Source: Mesostigma viride (lineage: Eukaryota > Streptophyta > Mesostigmatophyceae > Mesostigmatales > Mesostigmataceae). Taken from it: a DNA stretch of 64,000 nt. The stretch covers positions 292,883 through 356,882 of the forward strand of contig RPFO01000485.1 of NCBI GenBank assembly GCA_009746045.1. The letters are read 5' to 3'. Under the pieces are notes generated by a model. That model saw nothing but the letters and a program-made list of their open reading frames with translations. It was not told where the DNA came from and made no database searches. Made by a program: the position numbers and the translations under genes. Shown here one piece after another: positions 1-10,418 of the stretch. Position 1 is the first letter of the stretch, and every line of letters begins with the position of its first letter.

Positions 1-147
1 CCCGCCCGCCCGCCCGCCCGCCCGCCCGCCCGCCCGCCCGCCCGCCCGCCCGCCCGCCCGCCCGCCCGCCCGCCCGCCCGCCCGCCCGCCTGCCCGCCCG
101 CCCGCTCGCCCATCCACCCGCCCGCCCGCCCGCCCGCCCGCCCAACC
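1..147. repeat. (CCCG)n tetranucleotide array
   Basis: An almost pure CCCG/CCGC array opens the window, with a few substitutions near 91-120. It decays through CCAACCAACC and CAGCCAAT-like steps to about position 215. It probably continues beyond the left edge, so its true length is unknown. Strong strand asymmetry (C only on this strand). Confidence 0.95.
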
Positions 148-215
148 AACCACCTGCCCACCAAACAGCCAGTTAACCAGCCAATCTGTCAGCCAATAAA
201 TCAGCCAGCTATCAA

Positions 216-1835
216 GCCACTCTCTATCACCCATTGCGTCTATTCATGGCATGCTGTCGGGCACAATTTTCTTTCTTTGGCCCACTGCTGAAAAGGCAAT
301 AGTGCCATGTGTGGCTGCAGCAGTGCCATGGTCATCAGGGTAACTATGGTTGTTCAGCTACCTTAGCTGCCTAAGTGTCTCTAAACTTGACCTCTGACAT
401 GTAATATAGGACCATGGCTATGCTAGTTCTGATTTATTTTCGGAGAGGAAGTTGGGTTGGTTACTTGGACTGTGATTGCTGACTGTGTTGTGCTGTTGCA
501 TTTTGTGCATTTTTTAAACGCACATGTATGTTTAGTTATTTCTATTGAATGCAGGGGAAAGCTCCACAGTGGTATCCAAGGCTTTTCCGAAGACCATGGG
601 CATTTTCTGGCCACTAGATAGCAAGCTTGGCACGTATTCGGAGTAGCCTTGCCTATGTGCAGCACAGGGTAGAGCTATGCTTGCACATGCGTAGTGGCAA
701 CATGTCTTGCTGTTTTCAATTTCTGCCAAGCATAACCAGACCCATTGTCACTGCCATATGTTATGGAAGCATCCTAGGAGTAAGATGACCAATGGCAGAC
801 TTGGAAAACAGACGTGTCTGTTTCCTCATACAGTGTGAGATGTCATGTTAAGTGAGACAAAGTTCTATGGGTGTGGAAAATTTTAAGTCGCTCCCCCCCT
901 CCCACCCCCCCCACCCCCACCCCCAATCCCCCCCACCCCCACCCCCCACCCCCCCACCCCCCCCACGGCACGCTATTTGGACAAGTTTTCTTTTGGTACC
1001 AATTGATGTAATAGATAAACGATGTTATTAAGCATTTATTTTCTCAAACATGTCATAAATGACACATCAATCCAGATTTCTGGCCTGTGCAGGTTGTCTG
1101 ATTGATATTAAGTGATGTTGATATAACCCTACATGTCATAGAGCCCTCCAGATGTCTGACCCTCGCCGAGCAGTTTCCTCGTTGATAAATCGCCCTATCG
1201 CGGAATCTATGGCATAGGTCCCAGTTGGTAGCTAGTTCGAACCCTGATTTGTCTGGCTACCGTGAGTTCTTGCATTTTTTCGCGTACAGGCCGTTGGCAG
1301 CATGTAGTCCATTTGCTGCCTTTCTTGAGGATAACAGTTTCTGACAACTTAATTAATTACTGATAAATACACGTAGGCTGCGTCACATGTATGAGCATAA
1401 TCCTCAGTTATTGATTCATAGGCACACCAGTGGGTCACATGGGTGCCAATAAAGGAACCTCCAACCCCCATACATTACCAGGAGGGAGGGGGCGCCCCCG
1501 ACTAGCGTGCACTAGCTTCTCTCATGCTGCCACGAGTGGGAAGGCCACCTGGAGCGCTCTCGCCGCATCATGGTGCAGGCGCAACTGTGGGTGCAATACA
1601 ACAACAGAGCCCATGGTCTGATGTAAGTAATCATATATTATAGAATCTCTTGATATATTATAGAATTGCCTTAATTTATTTTAGTTATTTAGCTGCCAAC
1701 CAACCAAATGAACCAACTGACAAACAAAGAAACCAACCCACCAGCATATTCAGCAGCCCATCAAGCAATTAACTAGTTGCAACCAATCAGTATGTCAGGC
1801 CTCAACAGTACGTCTCTCGTCCACTGTCCAGAATT
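216..1835. other. No gene recognised; ordinary AT-balanced spacer
   Basis: No frame longer than about 80 codons and no recognisable domain on either strand. The only structure is the C-rich tract at 892-965. A stretch near 1205-1245 with CAGTTGGTAG and AGTTCGAACCC resembles tRNA-promoter boxes but does not fold as a tRNA. Confidence 0.5.
892..965. repeat. C-rich (CCCCCAC)n low-complexity tract
   Basis: About 74 bp almost purely C with spaced A or T, in irregular CCCCCAC and CCCCCCCAC units. The complementary strand is G-rich with several runs of five or more G, so G-quadruplex formation is possible. Confidence 0.9.
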
Positions 1836-1840
1836 TATTA

Positions 1841-2322
1841 AGTTGCAAATAAATGGAATGCGATGTAAATCAGAAAGCATGAAATGAACGTTGTGTTTAT
1901 TGTTCTCATACGTTATTGTCGTTTTTGCATAATTCGTCTTCGTTGCGCATATATTCTATTGCGCTTGGCACCTTCATCAGTCTTGCTGAATATCCTACGT
2001 GGACATGCATTCCGTGTAGTTCAGTGCATGCCGCGTGTTAGATACTTCTAGAATCCTCTAGGAGGTACCAAGGCAGATGCGCATACATAATAGGCCGATA
2101 GTCGGCTCAGTCCTATTGACAGTACTACACCGGCCCTTGACCAGCCGGTGACGTGGAGGCCTGGGAGACGCCCACATATTCTACGTGGCGTTATCCCATT
2201 GGCGAGTACTAGTGAAGTACAGCCATTGGCCCAATACTACAATAAAGTATATTGTAGTAATCTGTACAAGATCCTCTATCTCTGAGGACCCATGTGGACC
2301 CTAGATGGGTCTCCAACCAACT
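1841..2322 (-). repeat. LTR of element A (3' LTR in element orientation)
   Basis: A 482-bp direct repeat of 7814-8295, bounded by AGTTG/CAACT inverted ends. It contains several short perfect stem-loops, including TACTACAATA/TATTGTAGTA around a 5-nt loop. The 3' (U5) third differs from the LTRs of element B, so A and B belong to separate subfamilies. Confidence 0.93.
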
Positions 2323-2590
2323 CCAGCCATTCTTTCCCTTGTGAAAGTGATAAGGCTTAGATGTATTCATTGATGTTCGGCCGCACCTGGCCAGTTCACT
2401 TTCACATATGTGGGCAATGGGGACTCACTTGGGTCTTATGGAGTTTGCATCTCATCATTGCATGGTTGGTGTAACCTGCTGTAGGGAAAACCCAAATCTG
2501 AAGGAAAACCTCTTCTCCAGAGAGGACAAAACCTCCAGGGGGATAAAAACCTACAGGAGGAGCATTAGGCTCAGGCTCCCAGATTACTCC

Positions 2591-5500
2591 TCATGACAAG
2601 GGTTTCCCAGCCATCATGGACCGCAGCAACTGGTACCCATTAAGGGCCAGTCGTGGAAGCTTGGTCATAGCATCAGCAGGATTTGAGTGTCCTGGCAGAT
2701 GTATGGTTATACAGTGGCTGGACAACTCCTTTGCCACAAGGTAGTCCAAGTCAGTAGTAGTGGCCCTCTCATTCTTGATAAAAGAGACCACGGGCTTATT
2801 ATCACAATAAACCCTGACATCAATCACGGGTTGAGGTCTTATCTGACTCAGACACCATAAGAGTAGCTCTCTTATGTATATGGCATCGCGAATGCACATG
2901 GCGTATGCCCTGCACTCAGCGGTGTCAATGCCAGCAAACCGCCTCCTCTGAAGGTTACTGGACCAGTATACCAACGAGGGCTGTTTGCCTTCATTCCTGA
3001 TGGTGATCAGGCATCCGGCTCTGGCACCAATCTTGTTGGCAGATCTAGACTCTTGGCTAGCATCTGTGTAGGCGTCTATGATGATGCGCCCATGCCAGTC
3101 TACACCGGACAACACCAAGTCAGGAGATTCATTGAGGCAGCTCTCCAGGCGCCTCCTTCCTTCTCCTACAACAACAGAGTCTGGCATCCTACTCTGTACT
3201 GCCAGGTCAGGGTTAGTTGTGGCAGCCAGCCAACCCAGTTGACCTTTAACCGTAGGGGCATTCTCCTCAGTTACTCTCTTGGGCAACTGAGTTATTACTT
3301 TTTCTTTATACCCCTTCGCCGATTGCAGCTTAAGATGCCATCCTTTGTCATCCTGGAAAAGGGTACAGCCAATGCCACAGTAAGGTACCTGGCTGTTTTT
3401 ACTAAACCATGCTCTGGTACCAATAGGGGACTTGTCATTGAGCCTTTTATAGGTCTCATTCAACCATCCCTTGGGACCAATGCGTTGCATATCATCTCCA
3501 TGTAAGGTAGCCCAGGTGGGTTGTCCTTTGGATTGCCCCACAAAGAGACAATAAGCAAGATGAGATTGTTGCATCTGACATCTCTCCTGGATGGCAGGAG
3601 CAATGGTTTCATACCAGATGACTGGACTGCTGACCAGTCCTTCCCAGCCCACTTTAGGCTGCATGTAGGGATGACCTACTTCAGCTATCCAGCATGCTGG
3701 GGTCTTAACACAACAGGGTCTTTGAGCTTGCCAAGTGGCTCTGGCCACCTGAGGATCACCATGCAAAAAGGCCCTGGTGAAGTCATCAATTTCTGCTCCA
3801 TAATCCAAGCCATAGTCCAAAGCACCAAGGTACAGACTAAGAATAAGCCTGAGAACAGGATGTGACAGGCCAGGAGTGTACAGCTCCTCCTTATCAAAGT
3901 CTGTAGTACCATGGAACTGGGTCACGACTGGACGTGCGTTTGGTATGGGAGGCTCACCAAGCTTGCTCTTCATCTTGCATACAAAACGCAACTGAAGCAT
4001 TTGAGCATTGGGTGGAGGTTCTGAAATGCCTTCAAAAACATCCAGCGTTTGCCACTCCTGGAGCGCACGCGCCAATGCTACTCGCCAGGCCTCAAGGCCA
4101 GCGAAAGTGTGACAATCCAGGTCTACATCATCAAAGGACATGGGGCTATGAGCAGCAAATGACCTTTTTGTGAGACCAAGAGAAGTCACACTGAGCTGGG
4201 CGGGTTCTACCAGCTCAGAAGCTGGGGGTATATCCCTTCCCCATTCTGCTCCTTTTATTGAACCGACACAGGCGGTCTTCCAATTTGCCTTCTGGAACAT
4301 TTCAAGAGGCAAGAGACATCTGAATGATTCCAGAGGAATTGGGTCACAATGGGTTTTTAGGAGACTCTTTGTGTTATTGGGGCCATCAACAATGGTAACA
4401 CCGGGAGTCACCAAGAATGGCTGGCCAATGAGAGTGGGTCCCTTATAGCCATCAACAACACAAAGTGTCAAAGACTCACCCAAGAATGGGATAGTGATAT
4501 TCCCAAGAACTTGATGATCAGTGTTACCCGCAAAGTCTTGGACAATAGTCCATGGACTGGGTTCAAGGGAATACTTATCCAGCAAAGCATTAAAGGGCGA
4601 GGTGACAGAGACCTCTGCTTTGGTATCCACATCAAAGCCATCAAGGTCCATGCCCTTCTCTAGAAGAGAAGTTATTTTGGCAATCTTTAGTGAGGGCTTG
4701 AGCTTCTTTACAATATCCCGAAGCTCTTGAGGATTGCCTCTCTTGCCGAGCTGAGTGTTCAACCTGGACAACCCCTCCTCAGCTTGTCTTCCTTGGGCTG
4801 GAATCCCATCAGTCTCCAAGGGCAATGGCTTATTACCAGGGTAATTGGATCCAAGCTTTGGCTGTTCAGACTGAAATATGTTATCCACCTGCCCAGGGGT
4901 CTCAAGCCCATGTTCCAACGGCCGGAGCTTCCGGTGCTGATCAGACACCCTATTATCCAACAAGTCAGCTTCATCCATATCATCCTGTGATATCCCAGTC
5001 AATGTCTTAGGCTGAGCTTGCTGAGTAGTAGGCTCCAGTTGATGGGAGGCCGCCCTTTCTGGTAGTTGGAGTCCAGCCTGTTCACTGGCCAAAGGTGGAC
5101 AGGAAAGATTGGGAGATCCAAGTGCCTCTTCAGGGGCCATAATTTCCAGGGGATTTTCTTGAACGTTCATTGGATCTCTCTTCAATCTATTCCAAGCCAG
5201 ATGATAAGTGGTCCCATTCCAGACCACATCAGCAGTTTTCATCTCCAGGTCAACTGAGGTTATGGTCCCTGGACCCTGCCAATAACCACGTTTACCAGGA
5301 GCATTTTCTTTGTGGAAGATCACCTGGTCTCCCACCTCAAATTTTAATGATTCTCCTCTCTGTTTATCCTTTTCACAGAGATGAGCATACTGTGCCCACC
5401 TCTGCTTACTCCATGCCTGCATGATGTCATCAGGGTAGAGGCCACCTGCTAGTCCACGAGGTGAGACCAGCCGTGGAACACCACGCACCTTGATAGTATG

Positions 5501-6520
5501 AAAACGGTTGTTCATGGTGTTTTCCACTTTTGCAGCACCCAAACACCTGACAGCAAAAGTTGGTTTAAACATCTCAGGATAGTCCCCGGATATTACCAAC
5601 TTCTTAAGCTCCTGTATATATCTGTCAACCTTGCCTTGGGCTTGGTGATCTTCACGACCCACAATCCTTAGGAAAGGCAGATCAGAGTATTTGGTCAGGC
5701 AGTTAAACTGCAAGTCCATCTGCAGCTTATGAATAACTGCAAACTTCTGCAGAATAACAAGAACTGCGGCATGGAGAGTATTCTCATCCCCTGCTGCCAT
5801 AGGTTCAATTCCAATGTAGCCTGACCATTCATCCACAGCCACCAAGTAAGGCAATTGCCTGTAATTGGTGAAGTAGAGGATATCAGCTTGTAGATTACCC
5901 CTACCATCTGCAGGATGCTTTGCATGACGTTTGGAAGGCTTGTTAGCACACAATTGGCACACACAATGTTCTCTGACATCTTGATAAGCCTGCCAGAGAG
6001 CCTTGTTATTAATGGCTTGAACAAGCCTAATGGCATTGTTTCCATGGCCACAGGCATCATGCAAACTCTTAGCCAGAGTCCTAAGATTAATACAATCATT
6101 AGGCTCAGGCTCTTCAGGACATGGACGGGCATCCACGTTCCTGGCAGAGCAAGAGTCCAAGTTTTTATTATCAATATAACAAGGATTATTGCTCTGAGGA
6201 GCTTGACTGTTAACAATATCAATGGGTGCTTGGCTACAAACAGGAGCTGCACCACATGTATTGTTCACAGATACGTTGCTCACCTGGGCAACACCATGTG
6301 GCATCTGTCTACAACCAGGAGCAGATCCACATGTATTATTTACAGGAAGAGTTCCCTCTGGGGTACTCTTTTTATTCCAGGCATGGATAGGAATGCCACA
6401 AACAGGGGCACTTTTACTGCTGCTCACTGGGGCAGCTTTACGGTCAGTAGGGGTTACTGCTGGAGCCCCTACCACCTGGCAGGCCTCATCTGCCATGAGT
6501 CCACTCTCATCAGCATCCAT
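2591..6520 (-). CDS. Copia-type Pol polyprotein of element A (integrase, RT, RNase H)
   Basis: A 1309-codon frame for retrotransposon replication and integration. Approximate residue ranges: 60-130, two Cys-containing repeats around VNNTCG; 145-310, integrase, with an H-H-C-C zinc-binding start (HDACGHG ... CVCQLC) and an acidic core ending in GREDHQAQG; 395-450, a GPGTITSV-type integrase tail; 620-710, a retropepsin-like fold ending TLIGQPFL; 840-1090, reverse transcriptase with IDDFTRAFL and LHGDDM; 1140-1309, RNase H with DAYTDAS, DTAECRAY, YCDNK and NPADAMTKL. The frame opens about 40 nt after the gag stop and in another frame, so Pol is not a simple Gag readthrough. The protease-like segment after integrase is unusual, because copia protease normally precedes it. 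The family call rests on domain order and RNase H motifs. Confidence 0.88.
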   Translation of the reverse strand: MDADESGLMADEACQVVGAPAVTPTDRKAAPVSSSKSAPVCGIPIHAWNKKSTPEGTLPVNNTCGSAPGCRQMPHGVAQVSNVSVNNTCGAAPVCSQAPIDIVNSQAPQSNNPCYIDNKNLDSCSARNVDARPCPEEPEPNDCINLRTLAKSLHDACGHGNNAIRLVQAINNKALWQAYQDVREHCVCQLCANKPSKRHAKHPADGRGNLQADILYFTNYRQLPYLVAVDEWSGYIGIEPMAAGDENTLHAAVLVILQKFAVIHKLQMDLQFNCLTKYSDLPFLRIVGREDHQAQGKVDRYIQELKKLVISGDYPEMFKPTFAVRCLGAAKVENTMNNRFHTIKVRGVPRLVSPRGLAGGLYPDDIMQAWSKQRWAQYAHLCEKDKQRGESLKFEVGDQVIFHKENAPGKRGYWQGPGTITSVDLEMKTADVVWNGTTYHLAWNRLKRDPMNVQENPLEIMAPEEALGSPNLSCPPLASEQAGLQLPERAASHQLEPTTQQAQPKTLTGISQDDMDEADLLDNRVSDQHRKLRPLEHGLETPGQVDNIFQSEQPKLGSNYPGNKPLPLETDGIPAQGRQAEEGLSRLNTQLGKRGNPQELRDIVKKLKPSLKIAKITSLLEKGMDLDGFDVDTKAEVSVTSPFNALLDKYSLEPSPWTIVQDFAGNTDHQVLGNITIPFLGESLTLCVVDGYKGPTLIGQPFLVTPGVTIVDGPNNTKSLLKTHCDPIPLESFRCLLPLEMFQKANWKTACVGSIKGAEWGRDIPPASELVEPAQLSVTSLGLTKRSFAAHSPMSFDDVDLDCHTFAGLEAWRVALARALQEWQTLDVFEGISEPPPNAQMLQLRFVCKMKSKLGEPPIPNARPVVTQFHGTTDFDKEELYTPGLSHPVLRLILSLYLGALDYGLDYGAEIDDFTRAFLHGDPQVARATWQAQRPCCVKTPACWIAEVGHPYMQPKVGWEGLVSSPVIWYETIAPAIQERCQMQQSHLAYCLFVGQSKGQPTWATLHGDDMQRIGPKGWLNETYKRLNDKSPIGTRAWFSKNSQVPYCGIGCTLFQDDKGWHLKLQSAKGYKEKVITQLPKRVTEENAPTVKGQLGWLAATTNPDLAVQSRMPDSVVVGEGRRRLESCLNESPDLVLSGVDWHGRIIIDAYTDASQESRSANKIGARAGCLITIRNEGKQPSLVYWSSNLQRRRFAGIDTAECRAYAMCIRDAIYIRELLLWCLSQIRPQPVIDVRVYCDNKPVVSFIKNERATTTDLDYLVAKELSSHCITIHLPGHSNPADAMTKLPRLALNGYQLLRSMMAGKPLS

Positions 6521-6558
6521 AAGGACGCTGTAGGGGTTATATAAACAGAGAGGATCAT

Positions 6559-7800
6559 CTAGTTTTTCTGCTGCTGCTTCCTCTTGCGGCCACGAGAGGT
6601 ATTGCCACCCCGCGGCTGAGAAGCATCACCACCACGCGGCTGGGAAGCGTCACCACCACGCGGCTGAGAAGCGTCGCCACCACGAAGGGCACCGCTCTTG
6701 ACGGCTTGGGAGATCTGCTGCAGCAGCTTGAGGACCTCCATCTGGGTATCCTTGGGTCCAGCGCCCGCCTTGCTCCTGCAGGCAGACGCATCATGTCCAG
6801 AATTGCCACAAGACTTGCACTTGCGAAAGTAGCAATCCTTAGCCAGATGGTTAGTCCTATTACAGAAAGTGCAGGGAGGGAAGGACTCAGAATTAGCGAC
6901 AACCTTACCCTTACATGCGCGGCGTGTGTGCCCGGGCTGCCCGCAGTTGTAGCAGAAGATTTCCCGTTGCTGCTCCATCACCATGGCGACACGAGGCACC
7001 TCCGCGGCACCTCCTTCTCTGGAAACACGGGTTTGATTCGTCAGGAGCTCCTTGAGGTGAGCTCTGCATCGGTGAGTGTCGCACAGGTAACCGCGGCAGT
7101 TGGCGACCAAATTCCGCTTCTCGGATTCGGACAGAGCACAGTTTTGGATCCATCGGAGATTCACCGCCTCGTCAGGCCACCGGAGCCCCTGCTTCTCCAG
7201 CATGTCGTAGTAAGAGTTGAGGTGCTCGATGATGGTCTGCCCGGGCTTCGGCTTTGCATCTACAAATTCCTCGATCTCGTCGCAGGTTTTGGCAGTGATA
7301 GAACGAAGAAAAGTCTCCCTCGCTCGGCGCAGAAACTCGAACGGCGACCACCGCAGACGCTGTGCTCTATCCAGCAGCGAAATCCACTCTGGGTGGTTTT
7401 TCTCGCGGTCTCCCAGCGGGGTTCCACGAAGAAACTCCAGCCAGTCCGGAATGATGTCTCGGTTGCCCGCGAGCCTGCGGAAAAACGGCCCAAGAGAGCT
7501 TACAAAGCGATCCCGGTCTGCTTGAATAGCACCAGGCACCAGCGGGGCTGGAACCCATTTCTTGATTGCCGACAGCAGCTTCGCCTCTTGAAGCAAGGTC
7601 TCCCGCCGAAGCACCTTATCACGCGCACGCTGGTTGTCACTACTAGTACTTCCCTGCCCGCAGCCCTCCTCCCGGGGCTGGTCGGACATATTCTTATTGT
7701 CATCCCTGTGCTCGCCTGGGCCAGGGTCGACAGAAAATTGAGCCGGTCCGTGCTCACCAGGGCCAGACCTCTGCTCTGAAAGATTGTCGTCCGAAGACAT
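6559..7800 (-). CDS. Gag of copia-type element A
   Basis: A 413-residue Gag starting at MSSDDNLSEQ. That ATG is the first after the 5' LTR; the open frame extends into the LTR without an upstream ATG. The N-terminus is acidic and disordered, with two GPGEH repeats. The middle is a predicted helical capsid-like region (WLEFLRGTPL ... FVDAKPKPGQTIIEHLNSYY). Then come CCHC knuckles CYNCGQPGHTRRAC and CKSCGNSGHDASAC with a further Cys/His pair between them. The C-terminus carries three to four GGDASQPR repeats and a basic tail, likely RNA-binding. Its partner is Pol immediately downstream. Confidence 0.85.
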   Translation of the reverse strand: MSSDDNLSEQRSGPGEHGPAQFSVDPGPGEHRDDNKNMSDQPREEGCGQGSTSSDNQRARDKVLRRETLLQEAKLLSAIKKWVPAPLVPGAIQADRDRFVSSLGPFFRRLAGNRDIIPDWLEFLRGTPLGDREKNHPEWISLLDRAQRLRWSPFEFLRRARETFLRSITAKTCDEIEEFVDAKPKPGQTIIEHLNSYYDMLEKQGLRWPDEAVNLRWIQNCALSESEKRNLVANCRGYLCDTHRCRAHLKELLTNQTRVSREGGAAEVPRVAMVMEQQREIFCYNCGQPGHTRRACKGKVVANSESFPPCTFCNRTNHLAKDCYFRKCKSCGNSGHDASACRSKAGAGPKDTQMEVLKLLQQISQAVKSGALRGGDASQPRGGDASQPRGGDASQPRGGNTSRGRKRKQQQKN

Positions 7801-7813
7801 TGCAATGAATACA

Positions 7814-8295
7814 AGTTGCAAATAAATGGAATGCGATGTAAATCAGAAAGCATGAAATGAACGTTGTGTTTATTGTTCTCATACGTTATTGTCGTTGCTG
7901 CATAATTCGTCTTCGTTGCGCATATATTCTATTGCGCTTGGCACCTTCATCAGTCTTGCTGAATATCCTACGTGGACATGCATTCCGTGTAGTTCAGTGC
8001 ATGCCGCGTGTTAGATACTTCTAGAATCCTCTAGGAGGTACCAAGGCAGATGCGCATACATAATAGGCCGATAGTCGGCTCAGTCCTATTGACAGTACTA
8101 CACCGGCCCTTGACCAGCCGGTGACGTGGAGGCCTGGGAGACGCCCACATATTCTACGTGGCGTTATCCCATTGGCGAGTACTAGTGAAGTACAGCCATT
8201 GGCCCAATACTACAATAAAGTATATTGTAGTAATCTGTACAAGATCCTCTATCTCTGAGGACCCATGTGGACCCTAGATGGGTCTCCAACCAACT
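7814..8295 (-). repeat. LTR of element A (5' LTR in element orientation)
   Basis: Partner of 1841-2322, with the same length and only two mismatches noticed. The 5-bp duplication TATTA follows at 8296-8300. The element's internal sequence begins TGTATTCATTG directly inside it; I did not recognise the tRNA that would prime from there. Confidence 0.93.
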
Positions 8296-8300
8296 TATTA

Positions 8301-8496
8301 CCCCCTTTTTTCCGCCCTCTCCATGATCACCGTCTCTCGCAGTTTCCAGGTGCCAGATTGTCAAAGTAGCCTCGCGGCTGCCGTGCTGTCACGCTGACAG
8401 ACACCGTGCATGGTCCACGTGCGTGATGCAGAGGGTTAGGATGCCATGCGTCCAGCATATTAGGGTTAAACAAGCTAGTCAACACTTTTGGCCAGC
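8301..8496. other. No gene; short spacer before the microsatellites
   Basis: About 195 bp of unique sequence between element A and the ATTC array. No coding or RNA signal seen. Confidence 0.5.
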
Positions 8497-8821
8497 ATTC
8501 ATTCATTCATTCATTCATTCATTCATTCATTCATTCATTCATTCATTCATTCATTCATTCATTCATTCATTCATTCATTCATTCATTCATTCATTCATTC
8601 ATTCATTCATTCATTCATTCATTCATTCATTCATTCATTCATTCATTCATTCATTCATTCATTCATTCATTCATTCATTCATTCATTCATTCATTCATTC
8701 ATTCATTCATTCATTCATTCATTCATTCATTCATTCATTCATTCATTCATTCATTCATTCATTCATTCATTCATTCATTCATTCATTCAATCAATCATTT
8801 ATTCATTCATTCTTTCATTCA
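8497..8821. repeat. (ATTC)n microsatellite
   Basis: About 73 uninterrupted ATTC copies to 8788, then degenerate copies (ATCA, TTTATTC, TCTTTC) to 8821. All frames are open across it and read Ser-Phe-Ile-His repeats, but this is an artefact of the unit and not a protein. Confidence 0.98.
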
Positions 8822-8834
8822 TACCAAGGAGACA

Positions 8835-8926
8835 ACATACATACATACATACATACATACATACATACATACATACATACATACATACATACATACATAC
8901 ATACATACATACATACATACATACAT
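8835..8926. repeat. (ATAC)n microsatellite
   Basis: About 22 to 23 tetranucleotide copies of ATAC/CATA. It is separated from the ATTC array by only 13 bp and abuts the MULE-type coding region. Confidence 0.97.
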
Positions 8927-9005
8927 CGGAAGTTTTATTGAGCGTGCTTGCTAGATTTCTTAATAACTTGATTGCTTCCTTCAAAACTCCTTGTTGAACT
9001 TTTCC

Positions 9006-10418
9006 ATGCGGGTGATAATGGTGCAGCGGCTACTGCGCACATACGGTGAAGCACACGGTGTGATGCCGCAGGAGCTGATGTTCCACATGGATGGGTTCGC
9101 CAAGATCAGCAGAACGGGCCTCATGGGGTTCACCATGGGCCTGTCTGACTTGCAAGGAAGGTTTCACCCGCTGGCGTTGGCCCTCACGAGCCGCCACCAA
9201 GGCCCCGATGTGGAGAAGATGGTGATTGCGTTAGCAGCGGAGGTAAAGAGGGTGTGCAATGTGCCTTTCGCCCCAAAATGGGTCATGGGCGATGCCGATG
9301 ATGCACAACGCAATGGCATTCAGCAGGCTTTTGCCAATGTGATCACAAAGGATGATGTGGGTGCCGTCCGTGCCGAGATGCCAGAATTCCTCATGTGCTA
9401 CTACCATGTCGTGGCATGCACGGACAAGAAGCTGCTTGAGCTTGGTGGCAGCTTCAAAGCCAAGAAGGCCGGCGATGCAGCGTCAATCGAGATCGCGAGG
9501 GCAAAGACCATGGTCCATGCCCGAATCGCTGAGATCCACTTTGCGGACTCGAAGGGGCAGGTGGACGAGGCTGTCGCCGCCGCCCTGGAGGAGTGGGAGA
9601 GCGAGCCGCGGCTTAAAGGCATTAGGTTCGCTGCGTATTTTAACAAGGAGTGGCTGTCGTCGCGTTTCTGCAACTGGCAGGTCATGTGCACCTCTAGGCC
9701 TGGTATGTCGGTCACCAACAACCCCTGCGAGCACGAGCATGCTCACATCAAGGGAGCTGCAGGGACTGATCACAAGAAGCACTATGCGCAGAAACTTGCA
9801 GAGATTCTTGGTACCTACTTGACCCATCGGTCCAAGGATGCGCTACCGTTTTCTACCGAGTGCGTACCATCAAAGAACAGCACACTTAAGGCGCGAGCAA
9901 AGGAGATGCTGGAGTCGCGAACTCTCACGGCGACAAGGGGCCCGGCTGGATCCACTACCATGTTTGTGCAGCACCACTTGGTCCCAGATGCCGACGGTCT
10001 TGCCAGCCTGACGGCGGAGCTGGGCATGCGGCCTGGGTGGGACTTCGACGTCGGGATTACCAAAGAGACCGTGGGTGGTGGCACGCAGAAGTCAACCAAT
10101 GGGCTGGGTGCATGGGCATTGGCACGCATGGAGCGCAAGTTGTGCCCACCCGAGGGTTGGGCCGTTGACATGGTGACCGGGAAATGTCCCTGCATGCCGT
10201 GGCGGAAGTTTGGTTTTTGTTTGCACCACTTCGCCACATTCCTGAAACTCAAGAAGGCCCTGCCTGGAGAAAGGGCTCCGCCCCTGTGTTTTCATAACCC
10301 AACGCGCAGGGGCAGGGGAGGCGGCAGGCGGGGTCGAGTGCAGCATGGTGGCAAAGGGCGAGGTGGCCAAGCGCAAGGCCGACCTCCCAAGGTTGGCGCC
10401 GCGCTGGCCATGGAATAG
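9006..10418 (+). CDS. MULE-type (Mutator-like) transposase with SWIM zinc finger
   Basis: A 470-residue frame from the first ATG (MRVIMVQRLLRTYG); the frame is open a few codons upstream, so an earlier exon or truncation is possible. Residues 25-130 match a MULE DDE core: FHMDGF (first Asp), GFTMGLSDLQGRFHPLALAL, WVMGDADDAQ (second Asp), then CYYHV. NNPCEHEHAHIKGA follows. Near residue 395-420, CPC ... FCLHHF is the CxC-x-CxH pattern of a SWIM zinc finger, typical of MuDR/FAR1 relatives. The C-terminus is Gly/Arg-rich and basic. It is shorter than usual MURA proteins, so the N-terminal DNA-binding part may be missing or in an unseen exon. I did not find terminal inverted repeats. It could also be a domesticated FAR1-like gene. 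Confidence 0.72.
   Translation: MRVIMVQRLLRTYGEAHGVMPQELMFHMDGFAKISRTGLMGFTMGLSDLQGRFHPLALALTSRHQGPDVEKMVIALAAEVKRVCNVPFAPKWVMGDADDAQRNGIQQAFANVITKDDVGAVRAEMPEFLMCYYHVVACTDKKLLELGGSFKAKKAGDAASIEIARAKTMVHARIAEIHFADSKGQVDEAVAAALEEWESEPRLKGIRFAAYFNKEWLSSRFCNWQVMCTSRPGMSVTNNPCEHEHAHIKGAAGTDHKKHYAQKLAEILGTYLTHRSKDALPFSTECVPSKNSTLKARAKEMLESRTLTATRGPAGSTTMFVQHHLVPDADGLASLTAELGMRPGWDFDVGITKETVGGGTQKSTNGLGAWALARMERKLCPPEGWAVDMVTGKCPCMPWRKFGFCLHHFATFLKLKKALPGERAPPLCFHNPTRRGRGGGRRGRVQHGGKGRGGQAQGRPPKVGAALAME

Larger units (their letters stand above)
1841..8295 (-). mobile_element. Copia-type LTR retrotransposon A (looks whole, young)
   Basis: Ty1/copia-type element read on the minus strand. Two 482-bp LTRs (1841-2322 and 7814-8295) start AGTTG and end CAACT in element orientation. 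A 5-bp target duplication TATTA lies at 1836-1840 and 8296-8300. Between them are gag (6559-7800) and pol (2591-6520). I saw only two differences between the LTRs, so the insertion is recent by retrotransposon standards. Both frames are open, so the copy looks whole. The domain order in pol (integrase before RT/RNase H) places it with copia, but the sequence is far from textbook copia. Element B is a close relative in opposite orientation. Confidence 0.93.

Noticed and set aside
1160-1260. tRNA or SINE promoter boxes (CAGTTGGTAG, AGTTCGAACCC)
   Set aside because: Box spacing is too short and no acceptor, D or anticodon stems can be drawn.
6706-7779. 357-codon plus-strand ORF across the gag of element A
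   Set aside because: Antisense shadow of a recognisable Gag with two zinc knuckles.
8455-8475. Telomere-like TTAGGGTTAAA
   Set aside because: A single occurrence, no array.
8423-8997. Overlapping ORFs of 169-172 codons reading Ser-Phe-Ile-His and Thr-Tyr-Ile-His repeats
   Set aside because: They are translations of the ATTC and ATAC microsatellites; every frame is open because the 4-bp unit contains no stop.
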